From the NCBI GenBank assembly GCA_019414025.1, contig DXMU01000023.1, positions 1 to 36,903 on the forward strand: a DNA stretch of 36,903 nt, written 5' to 3'. This DNA comes from Collinsella sp. (lineage in GTDB: Bacteria; Actinomycetota; Coriobacteriia; Coriobacteriales; Coriobacteriaceae). Both the position numbers and the translations under genes were made by a program. Each line of letters starts with the position of its first letter. The stretch's first letter is position 1. The notes under the pieces are model-generated. The model did no database searches, was not told the DNA's origin, and was given only the letters and a program-made list of their open reading frames with translations. Shown piece by piece: positions 15,601 through 24,600 of the stretch.

Positions 15601-18027
15601 ATGGCTCAACAACTGTCGCTGTTTGGTTTGCCTGAACCGGAGGAAGCTCCGGTGAAGCCCAAGCCTGCACCCGAACCCATCGCCGCCTATGCGAGCGTGG
15701 TCCTCGATATCCCCACCCGTGCGCTGTCGGAACCGTTTGCTTACGGCATCCCCGAGTCCCTTGCCAACGGGGTCCAGGTCGGATCGACAGTCCTGGTCCA
15801 CTTTGGTAACCGTGCCGCCGCGGGCTATATTGTCGACATTGCGCCTGGGCTGGGCGATCTGCAGGGCAACAACACCCTCGACCCCGTGCGCATTAAAGCC
15901 ATCGAGGCTATCCTCAGCAGACCGCTCTTTACCGCCGAGGCTGCCCGTATCGCACGCTGGATGAGCCGTGAGTATGTCGCGACGCTTTCCGAGTGCCTGC
16001 GCCTGTTTTTGCCCCCGGGTGGTAGCCCGCGTGTGGTCAAGGGGGACGACGGCGTGTGGACGGTTGAACGTCCAGCCGTCAAGCCAATCCAAAACCGCTG
16101 GGTGATGCTTACGCCTGAAGGCTTTGACTACACGCCGCCCAAGACCGCGGTCCGCCAGCGTCAGCTCATCGAGGCGCTGCAGTGCGGCCCGGTCACGACT
16201 CGCGACCTCAACCTTCTCTATAACAGCATGTCGGCGACCATCAAGGCGCTCAAAAAGCGCGGCGTCGTGGTGGTGGAGGAACGCCGTGCGTGGCGTGGCT
16301 GCAGCGAGCAGACCACGCTGTCCTCGGCAAGCGGCAAGGCGCCGGTTTCCCTTACCAACGGCCAGCAACGGGCACTCGCGCAGATTGAGCGCGCCCGTCT
16401 GGACGCTCATGGCGACGTGGTGCTGGTTGACGGCGTCACCGGCTCCGGCAAAACCGAGGTTTACCTCTCCGCTATCGAGCGCGTGCTCGCGGCAGGCCGC
16501 TCTGCATGCGTGCTCGTGCCCGAGATTTCGCTGACGGCCCAGACCGTCGGCCGCTTCCGCTCGCGCTTTGGCGAGACGGTCGCCGTTTTCCATTCGCGTC
16601 TTTCGGCCGGCGAGCGCTTGGACCAGTGGGATATGGTTGCCAGCGGTGCCGCGCGTGTGGTCGTGGGAGCCCGTTCGGCGCTTTTTTGCCCGCTCAGCGA
16701 CTTGGGCCTCATCATCATCGACGAGGAGCACGAGACTAGTTACAAGCAGGGCTCCAGTCCGCGCTACCACGCGCGCGAGGTGGCGGCCGAGATGGCGCGG
16801 CGCTACCGCTGCCCGCTCGTGTTGGGCTCCGCCACGCCTTCTGCCGAGGCCCTCGACCGCTGCCGTCGCGGAACGTACGGCGGTGCCACGTGGACGCGCG
16901 TCGAGATGCCCGAACGCCCGGGGCACGCGGTCCTGCCCACGGTTCGCATTGCCGACCTGCGCCGCGAGTTTTCGCACGGCAGCCGCTCAATGTTCTCTAA
17001 ACCGCTGATGGAAGGCCTGGAGCGCGTTGTAGAGCGGCGCGAGAAGGCCGTGCTGTTGCATAACCGCCGTGGCTTTGCGCCGTTCCTGATGTGCCGCGAG
17101 TGCGGCTGCGTTCCCACCTGCAACCACTGCTCCACCGCGCTTACGTATCACGAGCGCACGCACACGCTGCAATGTCACACCTGCGGTTCGTCTTGGCGCG
17201 TGCAGCCGTATCCCGCGTCCACGAGTCACTGCCCCAAGTGCGGCAGCCGCTACCTGGCAAAAATGGGGCTGGGCACGCAGCAGATCGAGGACGCACTGCA
17301 CCAGATGCTGCCCGAGGACGTCGCCATCATCCGCATGGATGCCGATTCCACGCGCGGCAAGGATGCGCACAAAAAGCTGCTCGAGCAGTTCGATGCGGCC
17401 GATTGCGCGGTGCTGCTGGGTACCCAGATGATCGCCAAGGGCCTCGACTTTCCCGAGGTCACGCTCGTGGGCGTGGTCAATGCCGACTTCGCCCTCAAGC
17501 TGCCGGACTTCCGCGCAGGGGAGCGCGCCTACGATTTGCTGGAGCAGGTCGCGGGCCGCGCCGGTCGTGGCGATCGCCCTGGCGAGGTCATCATCCAGAC
17601 CTACCTGCCCGGGGACCCGGTCATTCGCGCCGTCGCCGAGCACGAGCGTTCGATCTTTACCGACTACGACCTGGACCAGCGTCGCGACGCGCTGTACCCG
17701 CCGTTTGTGCGCCTGGTCAACATCTTGGTGTGGTCGGCGAACCGAGACGACGCGCAGGACTACATCGGGCGTATCGCAAAGATTCTTAAGCGCCGCTGGC
17801 ATGCCGCCGCGCCCTATTTTTTGCGGGCGGGGAGTGCCGTGCCGCAGGTGCTGGGTCCGGCTTCGTGTGTAATCGAGAGAGCCAAGGACCGTTACCGCTT
17901 CCATCTGCTTGTGAAGTCGCCCGTGGGGTACCATGTCTCTGATGATATCGACGCCTGCCTCAAAGAGGTGGGATCTGTGCGCGGCGTGAGCGTGAGCGTT
18001 GACGTCGACGCCTATGATTTGATGTAA
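15601..18027 (+). CDS. priA: Primosomal protein N' (PriA replication-restart helicase)
   Basis: 808 residues. After an N-terminal Pro/Glu-rich extension (1-28), the 3'-OH-binding domain (about 29-130) and winged helix lead into the helicase. Helicase landmarks are Walker A VDGVTGSGKTEVYL (278-286), the DEEH box IIIDEEHETSYKQ (374-377), and GSATPSAE at 409-416. The zinc-binding insertion has eight appropriately spaced cysteines (C498, 501, 507, 510, 525, 528, 544, 547), and GTQMIAKGLDFPEVTLVGV is in the last helicase motifs. No motif is missing, so it should be an active helicase, unlike the degenerate PriA of mycobacteria. The first residues, MAQQLSLFGL, contain QLSLF, the consensus peptide for binding the beta sliding clamp. 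GAGGTGG precedes the ATG. It is probably co-transcribed with def, 18 bases downstream. Confidence 0.96.
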   Translation: MAQQLSLFGLPEPEEAPVKPKPAPEPIAAYASVVLDIPTRALSEPFAYGIPESLANGVQVGSTVLVHFGNRAAAGYIVDIAPGLGDLQGNNTLDPVRIKAIEAILSRPLFTAEAARIARWMSREYVATLSECLRLFLPPGGSPRVVKGDDGVWTVERPAVKPIQNRWVMLTPEGFDYTPPKTAVRQRQLIEALQCGPVTTRDLNLLYNSMSATIKALKKRGVVVVEERRAWRGCSEQTTLSSASGKAPVSLTNGQQRALAQIERARLDAHGDVVLVDGVTGSGKTEVYLSAIERVLAAGRSACVLVPEISLTAQTVGRFRSRFGETVAVFHSRLSAGERLDQWDMVASGAARVVVGARSALFCPLSDLGLIIIDEEHETSYKQGSSPRYHAREVAAEMARRYRCPLVLGSATPSAEALDRCRRGTYGGATWTRVEMPERPGHAVLPTVRIADLRREFSHGSRSMFSKPLMEGLERVVERREKAVLLHNRRGFAPFLMCRECGCVPTCNHCSTALTYHERTHTLQCHTCGSSWRVQPYPASTSHCPKCGSRYLAKMGLGTQQIEDALHQMLPEDVAIIRMDADSTRGKDAHKKLLEQFDAADCAVLLGTQMIAKGLDFPEVTLVGVVNADFALKLPDFRAGERAYDLLEQVAGRAGRGDRPGEVIIQTYLPGDPVIRAVAEHERSIFTDYDLDQRRDALYPPFVRLVNILVWSANRDDAQDYIGRIAKILKRRWHAAAPYFLRAGSAVPQVLGPASCVIERAKDRYRFHLLVKSPVGYHVSDDIDACLKEVGSVRGVSVSVDVDAYDLM

Positions 18028-18045
18028 CAACCCGAAAGGATGGCC

Positions 18046-18582
18046 ATGGAAGCCAACGGAATCGTACTGTCGCCCGACCCTCGCCTGCGCCAGGAGTGCG
18101 CCGTGATCGAGGAGATCACCCCGGCGATCGAGGCGCTTGCCGAGAAGATGAAGAAGATGATGTTCGACAACGGCGGTTGCGGCCTGGCTGCTCCGCAGAT
18201 CGGCGAGCTTATTCAACTCGTCACCATCGACTGCGACTACAGCGACAAGAACGACTACGACCCGTACGTGCTCATCAACCCTGTCATTGTTGAGCAGAGC
18301 GACCATCTGGTGCCGTTTAGCGAGGGCTGCCTGTCCATCCCTGGCATTAGCTGCGAGATCGAGCGTCCCGACCATGTCGTCGTCGAGGCGTACGACTTGG
18401 ACGCAAACCTGATTCGCTATGAGGCTTCGGGCGACCTGTTCTGCGTGTGCCTGCAGCACGAGATCGATCACCTGCACGGCAACACCATGTTCGAGCGACT
18501 GAAGCCGATGCAAAGGCTCAAGGCCGTCAAGGAGTACCAGGACGCCCTGGCCCGCGGCGCTCGACCGGGCGAGACGGAGTAG
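18046..18582 (+). CDS. def: Peptide deformylase
   Basis: 178 residues with the three metal-site motifs of peptide deformylase: GCGLAAPQIG (44-53), EGCLSIPG (93-100, metal-ligand Cys95) and QHEIDHLHG (137-145, the two metal-ligand histidines and catalytic Glu139). It removes the formyl group from nascent N-terminal methionine, the counterpart of Fmt two genes on. GAAAGG at 18034-18039 abuts the in-frame ATG 18040 but stands 6 bases from ATG 18046, so the latter is chosen. It lies 18 bases after priA, almost certainly in the same transcript. The order priA-def-fmt-rsmB is a common bacterial arrangement, here interrupted by a palindrome and a probable terminator. Confidence 0.96.
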   Translation: MEANGIVLSPDPRLRQECAVIEEITPAIEALAEKMKKMMFDNGGCGLAAPQIGELIQLVTIDCDYSDKNDYDPYVLINPVIVEQSDHLVPFSEGCLSIPGISCEIERPDHVVVEAYDLDANLIRYEASGDLFCVCLQHEIDHLHGNTMFERLKPMQRLKAVKEYQDALARGARPGETE

Positions 18583-18590
18583 GTTTGTCC

Positions 18591-18686
18591 GTCCCCGGGG
18601 CGCCCGCCTATATCATCCCGTGCTCAAACATTCTCGCTGCGCTGCGAAACTGCGCGCGGAACGATATAGGCGGGCGCCCCGGGGAC
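18591..18686. repeat. GC-rich palindrome with 24-bp arms between def and fmt
   Basis: Perfect 24-bp inverted arms lie at 18591-18614 and 18663-18686; the left one begins GTCCCCGGGGCGCCCGCC. Imperfect pairing continues about six bases further in. The 48-base loop has its own short GC pairings. It starts 8 bases after the def stop. Ends of the GTCCCC/GGGGAC type are shared with the palindrome at 13723-13831. The other 217 bases up to fmt contain one more hairpin (18762-18788) and a T/G-rich stretch with no clear promoter. Confidence 0.9.
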
Positions 18687-18761
18687 TACGTTGACGCTGC
18701 TTGACTCGCCCGGGTGCCGTCGGGCCAGGGATGGGCGTCTTCGCTGATAGGTGCTTTGCTG

Positions 18762-18800
18762 AAAGAGCTGCTTTTATTGCGGCTCTTTCTTTGGTTTTGG
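18762..18800 (+). terminator. Probable terminator between def and fmt
   Basis: AAAGAGC at 18762-18768 pairs with GCTCTTT at 18782-18788, with further GC pairs near the loop. The run CTTTGGTTTTGGG follows. This would end the priA-def transcript and imply that fmt has its own promoter. TATATT at 18801-18806 is a possible -10, without a convincing -35. Confidence 0.55.
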
Positions 18801-18903
18801 GTATATTTGTTCTTGTTGAAATGTTATTGCGGATGGGCTGGTGACTTGGCTTTCCGCTGTTCTTTGTAGCCGTCTCGGCTTTGGTTGAGAGGAGACGTTC
18901 TTT

Positions 18904-19824
18904 ATGCGAATTGTGTTTATGGGTACGCCTGATTTTGCTGTGCCTTCGCTGACTTCGCTTGTTGCGGCTGGTAATGAGGTTGCGCTCGTTATTACTCGTC
19001 CCGATGCTGTTCGTGGGCGAGGTAAGAAGCTAGAGCCGTCTCCTGTTAAGGCTAAGGCACTGGAGCTGGGGTTGCCGGTCATTGAGGCTAATCGTATGAC
19101 GCCTGAGGTTGTTGAGGTGCTCAAGGCTGCGCAGGCTGATATTTTCTGCGTGGCAGCCTATGGTTGCATTTTGCCCGATGAGGTGCTGCATATGGCGCCG
19201 CTTGGTATTGTGAATGTTCATGCTTCGCTGCTGCCTCGCTGGCGTGGCGCCGCTCCCATTCAGCGTGCCATTCTTGCTGGTGACGAGGTTGCTGGCGTTT
19301 CCATTATGCGTATTGGGCATGGCGTGGATACTGGTGCTTATTGTGCTCAGGCTTCTACGTCGGTTGCCGGTAAGCATGCTGAGGCGCTGACCATGGAGCT
19401 TGGTGAGCTTGGCGGCAAACTGCTTGCCGATTCGCTTCCTTCACTTGCCGATGGCACCGCTGTGTGGACTGAACAGGATGAGTCGCTTGTTACCCATGCC
19501 GCTAAGATTTCCAAGCAGGAGATGCGTTTGGATCCTCAGATGGCGGTGCTTGATTGCGTGCGTCATGTGCTGGCCTCGTCCGATACCGCTCCCGCTCGTT
19601 GCGTGATTGCCGGCAAGACCGTTCGCGTGCTCGATGCAGCACCGGCAGATGTGTCGCTTGGCGAGGGTCAGGTTCTCGTTAAGGCCAAGCGTGTTTACAT
19701 GGGTCTTTCCGATGGCTCGGTTGAGTTGCTCGAGGTTAAGCCTGATGGCAAGCGTGCTATGGCCGCTTCTGCTTGGGCTGCTGGTCTGCAGGGCGCCGAT
19801 CTTTCGTGGGGTGTTTTGTCATGA
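18904..19824 (+). CDS. fmt: Methionyl-tRNA formyltransferase
   Basis: 306 residues, normal length. The N-terminal Rossmann-like domain starts MRIVFMGTPDFAVPSL. The catalytic triad is visible as N104 and H106 in IVNVHASLLPRWRGAAPIQ and D142 in GHGVDTGAY. A C-terminal OB-fold tRNA-binding domain completes it. It formylates initiator Met-tRNA with 10-formyl-tetrahydrofolate. GAGAGGAG is well placed upstream. Its TGA overlaps the rsmB ATG (ATGA at 19821-19824). Codon use differs strikingly from def and priA: T-ending GCT, GTT, GGT, GAT and CGT codons dominate here, whereas neighbours prefer C-ending codons. Confidence 0.96.
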   Translation: MRIVFMGTPDFAVPSLTSLVAAGNEVALVITRPDAVRGRGKKLEPSPVKAKALELGLPVIEANRMTPEVVEVLKAAQADIFCVAAYGCILPDEVLHMAPLGIVNVHASLLPRWRGAAPIQRAILAGDEVAGVSIMRIGHGVDTGAYCAQASTSVAGKHAEALTMELGELGGKLLADSLPSLADGTAVWTEQDESLVTHAAKISKQEMRLDPQMAVLDCVRHVLASSDTAPARCVIAGKTVRVLDAAPADVSLGEGQVLVKAKRVYMGLSDGSVELLEVKPDGKRAMAASAWAAGLQGADLSWGVLS

Positions 19825-21221
19825 GCAAGCTGTCTCCCGCGCGCAAGCTTGCACTCGATGTGCTGATGGAGGCTGATCGTCGCGGTATGTACGCTCGCGA
19901 TGTATTGTCTTCCCGTGCTTCCGCTAAGGCTATTGACCAGCGCGATTCCGCTTTTGCCGCCCGCTTGGCGCTGGGTGTAGCCGCCACGCAGGGTATTTTG
20001 GACGAGCTGCTCGATCAGTTTCTCGATAAGCCCAAAAAGGTTGCGCCGCGCGTTCGCATGGCGCTTCGTATTTCTGCCTTCGAGATGCTCTACCTGCATA
20101 CGCCGGGCCGTGTTGCCGTAAGTCAGGGTGTTGAACTGGTTCGTTGCGGTGCTAAGTCCGCCGCCGGCTTGGCCAATGCTGTACTGCACAAGGTTGCGGA
20201 CAACGTTGAGGACTTTGCCACGGCATCCGACGTGGATGAGTCCGAGCGACGCTTGGTTCGTCTGTCGCGCCTGATGGGTCTTCCGCGCTGGCTATGCGCT
20301 CGCATTATGGCATCGTTTGACACGCCAGAGGGTGCGCTTAACTTTGCCGGCAATCTGGCCCCCGCGCCGCTGGCCCTGCATGAGAACGCTTTTGCTTCCA
20401 AGCCCGATCCGTATATCTCGCAGCTCGTCGCACCTGTCTTCCCGGGCTGCCATGCCCCGGTTGATGCCCAGGTTACGGTTGCGTCGGGCGTATTTGAGCG
20501 TGCTGCTGCCGTGGCCTCGGACCTTAACGCCCAGCTTATCGCCACAGCTGCCACGCGCCCTGGTAGCTGCCTTGAGATTGGTGCCGGTCGTGGCACCAAG
20601 ACCTATGTGATGATGTGCCAGGCCAAGCGTGCGGGCTATGAGCGTCAGCATGCGGCGCTCGATCTTCATGATCGCAAGTGCGATCTAAATCTCGCTCGCC
20701 TGCATAAGGCCGGTATTCAGGGCGTTCGTACGGTTTCGGGTGATGCTTGCGAGCTTGATGAGGTGCTCACATCGTTTGATGCCATGCTTGGCGAGCCGGT
20801 TTTGTTCGACACAGTCTTTATCGATGCGCCGTGCTCTGGCACTGGAACCATGCGCCGTCATCCCGAGATCCCGTGGCGCCTGACCGAAAAGGATGTGACG
20901 GTTGAGTTGCCCAAGCTGCAGCTGACGATGCTCAAGGAAGCCGCTGCGCGCGTGGCTGCCGGCGGCGAGCTCATCTATGCGACGTGCTCGGTCTTCGACG
21001 AGGAGAACATGCAGGTGGTGGACGCTTTCCTGAACTCTCCCGAGGGCACCGGTTTTAGCCTGGAGCCGCTCTCCGAGGCGCAGATTCTGCAACTCCCCGA
21101 GTTCGATCAGGCCAAGAAGCTCGTATCCGTACGCCAGAACGATCGAGGCCTCTTCCAAAGCGTGCCGGTAAACGCTGACTCCTACGACGGTCACTTCTGC
21201 GCACGCCTGGTCCGCCAGTAA
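19821..21221 (+). CDS. rsmB: 16S rRNA (cytosine-967-C5) methyltransferase
   Basis: 466 residues. An N-terminal NusB-like RNA-binding domain (about 1-135, with SKLSPARKLALDVL and AAGLANAVLHKV) precedes an m5C methyltransferase domain. The SAM loop is CLEIGAGRGTKT (about 250-261, a variant of the usual DLCAAPGGKT). The two catalytic cysteines are in DAPCSGTGTMRRHPEI (C338, releasing) and YATCSVF (C389, nucleophile). The start overlaps the fmt stop, so the pair is co-translated. The 5' half shares the T-ending codon preference of fmt, while roughly the last 300-400 bases revert to the C-ending use of the rest of the window. No ordinary T-tract terminator follows; the palindrome 21227-21296 begins 6 bases after the stop. 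Confidence 0.95.
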   Translation: MSKLSPARKLALDVLMEADRRGMYARDVLSSRASAKAIDQRDSAFAARLALGVAATQGILDELLDQFLDKPKKVAPRVRMALRISAFEMLYLHTPGRVAVSQGVELVRCGAKSAAGLANAVLHKVADNVEDFATASDVDESERRLVRLSRLMGLPRWLCARIMASFDTPEGALNFAGNLAPAPLALHENAFASKPDPYISQLVAPVFPGCHAPVDAQVTVASGVFERAAAVASDLNAQLIATAATRPGSCLEIGAGRGTKTYVMMCQAKRAGYERQHAALDLHDRKCDLNLARLHKAGIQGVRTVSGDACELDEVLTSFDAMLGEPVLFDTVFIDAPCSGTGTMRRHPEIPWRLTEKDVTVELPKLQLTMLKEAAARVAAGGELIYATCSVFDEENMQVVDAFLNSPEGTGFSLEPLSEAQILQLPEFDQAKKLVSVRQNDRGLFQSVPVNADSYDGHFCARLVRQ

Positions 21222-21226
21222 CTATT

Positions 21227-21296
21227 AAGTTGCGGTGAAATAGGGATTGAATAGCGGCTTCTACCTCGCCAAACAGTCCTTATTTCACCGCAACTC
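21227..21296. repeat. Palindromic intergenic repeat, copy 2 (AGTTGCGGTGAA family)
   Basis: AGTTGCGGTGAAATA at 21228-21242 and its exact reverse complement at 21281-21295 form 15-bp perfect ends. Counting two mismatches the pairing extends to about 21 bp (to GGGATT / AGTCCT). The size and ends match copy 1 at 4852-4920, but the loop is different. It sits between the convergent rsmB and fmdB-type genes, as copy 1 sits between convergent cbiJ and macB. Confidence 0.88.
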
Positions 21297-21320
21297 ATAA
21301 GGAAACCTGGGCAGCTAAAG

Positions 21321-21358
21321 AATCAGCCCCGCGATTGGTGTCGGTCGCGGGGCTGATT
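21321..21358 (-). terminator. Terminator of the FmdB-type gene
   Basis: A perfect 14-bp stem, AATCAGCCCCGCGA at 21321-21334 and TCGCGGGGCTGATT at 21345-21358, is followed on the minus strand by CTTTAG. It begins 5 bases past the stop of the small zinc-ribbon gene. Confidence 0.85.
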
Positions 21359-21363
21359 GGTTT

Positions 21364-21600
21364 CTAGTGGCTGTGCGGGCAGTTGGCGCAGCAGCCACTC
21401 GTGGCACTGGTGCTTGAGCCACCGCTGCGCTGGTCGGTGTTGTAGAAGCCGCTGCCCTCAAACTTGATGCCGCTGGCCGAGAACGTCTTGGCGGCCGGAG
21501 CGCCGCAGCTGGGGCACACGACCTCGGGGGTCTCGGACATGGGATGCTCAACCTCAAACACATTGCCGCAGCTCGAGCACTTGTAATCGTAGCGCGCCAT
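21364..21600 (-). CDS. FmdB-family zinc ribbon protein
   Basis: 78 residues starting MARYDYKCSSCGNVFEVEHPM. The two CxxC knuckles (C8/C11 and C29/C32) with the ARYDYKCxxC start are the FmdB/CxxC_CXXC_SSSS zinc-ribbon signature. FmdB itself was described as a putative regulator of formamidase genes, but the many homologues have no settled function. After a Gly/Ser/Thr-rich linker the C-terminus ends GCCANCPHSH, a second metal-binding-like cluster. AAGGAAG precedes the ATG. It is monocistronic with its own terminator, and no formamidase or amidase gene is nearby. Confidence 0.9.
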   Translation of the reverse strand: MARYDYKCSSCGNVFEVEHPMSETPEVVCPSCGAPAAKTFSASGIKFEGSGFYNTDQRSGGSSTSATSGCCANCPHSH

Positions 21601-21618
21601 AATACTTCCTTTTCAGTA

Positions 21619-21644
21619 CAAAGCGGGCAGATTACTCTGCCCGC
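21619..21644 (-). terminator. Terminator of the GH13-GH77 gene
   Basis: GCGGGCAGA at 21623-21631 and TCTGCCCGC at 21636-21644 form a 9-bp stem with a 4-base loop. It is followed on the minus strand by TTTGT (ending near 21619). It lies about 45 bases beyond the stop of the amylase/glucanotransferase gene and also within the leader of the FmdB-type gene. Confidence 0.75.
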
Positions 21645-21688
21645 AAAAATTCAAACGTCTGTAACTGTACCCTATATCGGGGGTTTTA

Positions 21689-24600
21689 TCACGCTTCGCC
21701 CCAGAATCTATGGGTGTTGCGCAGGAGCTGTGCAGTTTTATCCTCAGCCGCCTCAATATCTCCCTCATCGGCCTGCCAGGTCCAGTTGCCCGTGGCCACG
21801 CCCGGTACGTTCATTCGCGTGTCGTCGCCAAGCCCCAGCACGTCCTGCAGCGGCATCATCACCAGGGGAGCGTCGCTTGTCAGCGCATCGCTCATCAGCT
21901 TGGCTGCCACCTCAACACCGCTCGGCTCGTCGCCGCCCGCAAAGGAGCGCGTGCACCAACCCGCGAGCGTCGACGTGTCGTGAGTCGATGTGTACAGGAT
22001 CTTGCCGGGCGTAGGGTGCACGCCGCAACGAACGTCGTAATCGCTAAACTCCAGCACGTCCATGCCGGGGAAACCGCAAGTCGAAGCCATGGCGCGAACG
22101 CCGGGCGTCAGGTAGCCCAGGTCCTCGGCGATAAAGTTGAGCGGCCCCAGCTCGTCATAGGCGGTCTGGAACAGGTCCTTGCCCGGGCCTGCCAGCCAAC
22201 GCCCGTCGGCGCAGGCCTTACCCGCGGGAATGCTAAAGTAGCTGTGGAAGCCCAGGAAGTGATCCAAGCGCACGCGGTCGTAGAGCGAAAACGCACGACG
22301 TAGGCGACCCATCCACCAGCTATAGCCGTTCTGCTTCATGTGGTCCCAGCGGAACGTCGGGTTGCCCCACACCTGGCCCTCGGGCGCAAAGTTGTCGGGC
22401 GGCGCGCCAGAAATCTCAATCGCCTTACCGGTATCGGACAGCCAGAAGTTCTCGGGTTCGCTCCATGCATCGGCCGAATCGTCCGAGACATACATCGGGA
22501 TATCGCCGATGACCTCGATGCCCTTCTTGTGCGCGTAGTTCATGAGCTCGCACCAGGCTAGGTCAAAGCGGTACTGCATGTACGCCTGCAGCTCTGCCTC
22601 GTCGTGGAAACGCTTGTCGTCAATCAGGTGCTCGTTGTAGCGCGCGACATCCGCCGGCCAATCGTGGCGCGACTCGCCCTCAAAGTACTTCTTAACGGCC
22701 ATGTAGACGCAGTATTTCTCGAGCCAATCGGCGTTGCGATGTTTAAACGCGGTGTAGAGCGGATCGGCATCTTCGCCGCCACGGGCCTTCCAAGTCTCAA
22801 AGTCGGCCGCCAGCTCCTCTTGGCTCTCGGGCAGCAGGTCAATATTGCCCGCAAAGGCCGAAGGCCCGGCGTAAGGGGAGCGGAAGAAGTCCGTTGGGTT
22901 GACAGGCAGGACCTGCCAGTAGCGCATGCCCATAGCGGACAGATGGTTGATAAAGCGACGCGTGGGTGCGCCGATCGTGCCGGGCTTGCCGTCATCGGTC
23001 GGTACCGAGGTGATATGGCACACAACGCCCGCGCCGTGATCGAGCGGCTCCTGCAAGCGCTGCTCGGCATGGTGATAGATGATCGACGAGCCCAGCGGAT
23101 ACAAATCGAGCGTGACCGTGCCGTTGTGGATCTCGCACTCGTGACCGCTGATCACGTCACTCGCGCATTCGTCGAGCGCCGGAATCGTCACGCGGTGCGA
23201 ATTGCGCAGACTACGGTTGATGATAACCGTCGCGGACTCGCCATCCTTGCCCGTGCGGTTGTATGCCAGCACCTCGTCGTTGAGCGCGAAGGCCTTGATC
23301 TCGCCGTCGATCATAAACGGCAGTGCGCGGCGTACGGCGGAGGCGTTTTTGACAATAGCCAGCGTGTCGAAGTCGTGCAGTTGGTCCTTGGTCGGCAGGG
23401 TGCGGCGGTTGCCCGGATCGGTTAGACCCTCCAGGCCGTATTCGTCGCCGTAGTAGATCGAAGGCACGCCGGGGAAGGTCATCTGCATGAGCGTGGCGAG
23501 CCAAAAACGGCTCTTGGCCAGGCCCATCGAGTTCTCGTCCAGGCGCCATTTGCTGCGCTCGCACTCGGGCAGCTGCGACTCGTCGGGGCCGCCGCCGAGC
23601 ACCGAGATAATGCGCGGACGGTCGTGGCTCGAAAGCAGATTAAGTGCGCAGGACAGGGCCTCACGGGGATAGTTCTCGCGCAGGGTTTCGATATCCTCGG
23701 CTGCCTGGTAGGCGTTCTTGTAGCCCATCAAAAAGCCGATGACCATGTCGCGGAAGGGGTAATCCATAGCAGAGTCCAACTCGGAGCCCTGTAGGTAGCG
23801 ACGCAGATGGCCGTAGCTAATCTTGTTGGAGGCGTCTTCCCAGACTTCGCCGAGCAACAGTGCGTCAGGCTTTTCGGCAAGTACGGCCTTCTTGATCTCG
23901 GCCAGGAAGTCGTCGGAAAGCTCGTCAGCGACGTCCAGGCGCCAGCCATGAGCGCCGGCACGTAGCCATTTACGGATCACGCCGTCCTTGCCCAGAAGCC
24001 GCTCGCGTACCAGCTCGGAGCTCTCATTGATGGCGGGCATGTTGCCCACGCCCCACCAGCAGTCGTACGAGCCGTCCTCGTGGAAATAAAACGCATCGCG
24101 CCACGGCGAGTCCTCGCTCTGCCACGCGCCCACGTCGGGGTAGTTGCCGTAGCGGTTGAAATAGATGGAGTCGTCACCCGTATGGTTAAAAACGCCGTCC
24201 AGGATGATGGAGATGCCCAGCTTCTCGGCCGCCTGGCACAGCTCGGTAAAGTCCTGCTCGGTGCCCAGGATTGGGTCGATCTTGGTGTAGTCGGCCGTGT
24301 CGTAGCGGTGGTTGCTCGCGGCCTCAAAGATGGGGTTGAGGTAGATGGCCGTAAAGCCCAGCTCGGCGATGCGAGGCAGGTCTTCTTGGATGCCCTTGAG
24401 CGATCCGCCGTAGAAGTCCCAGGTCTTGATGGAGCCATCCTCGGCGCGCTCGTATACGGGCGGCTCGTTCCAGTCCTCGACCATGCGGCGTTGGATTCCG
24501 TTGCGCGGCTTTTCGACCTGAGCCAGCGTACGCTCGCGCCAGTGCTCGTCGCGGGCATAGCGATCGGGGAAGATTTGGTAGACCATGCCGCGCTCGTACC

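Noticed and set aside
15556..18513. Two long minus-strand frames opposite priA and def
   Set aside because: They lack any family similarity and run antisense to well-supported helicase and deformylase genes.
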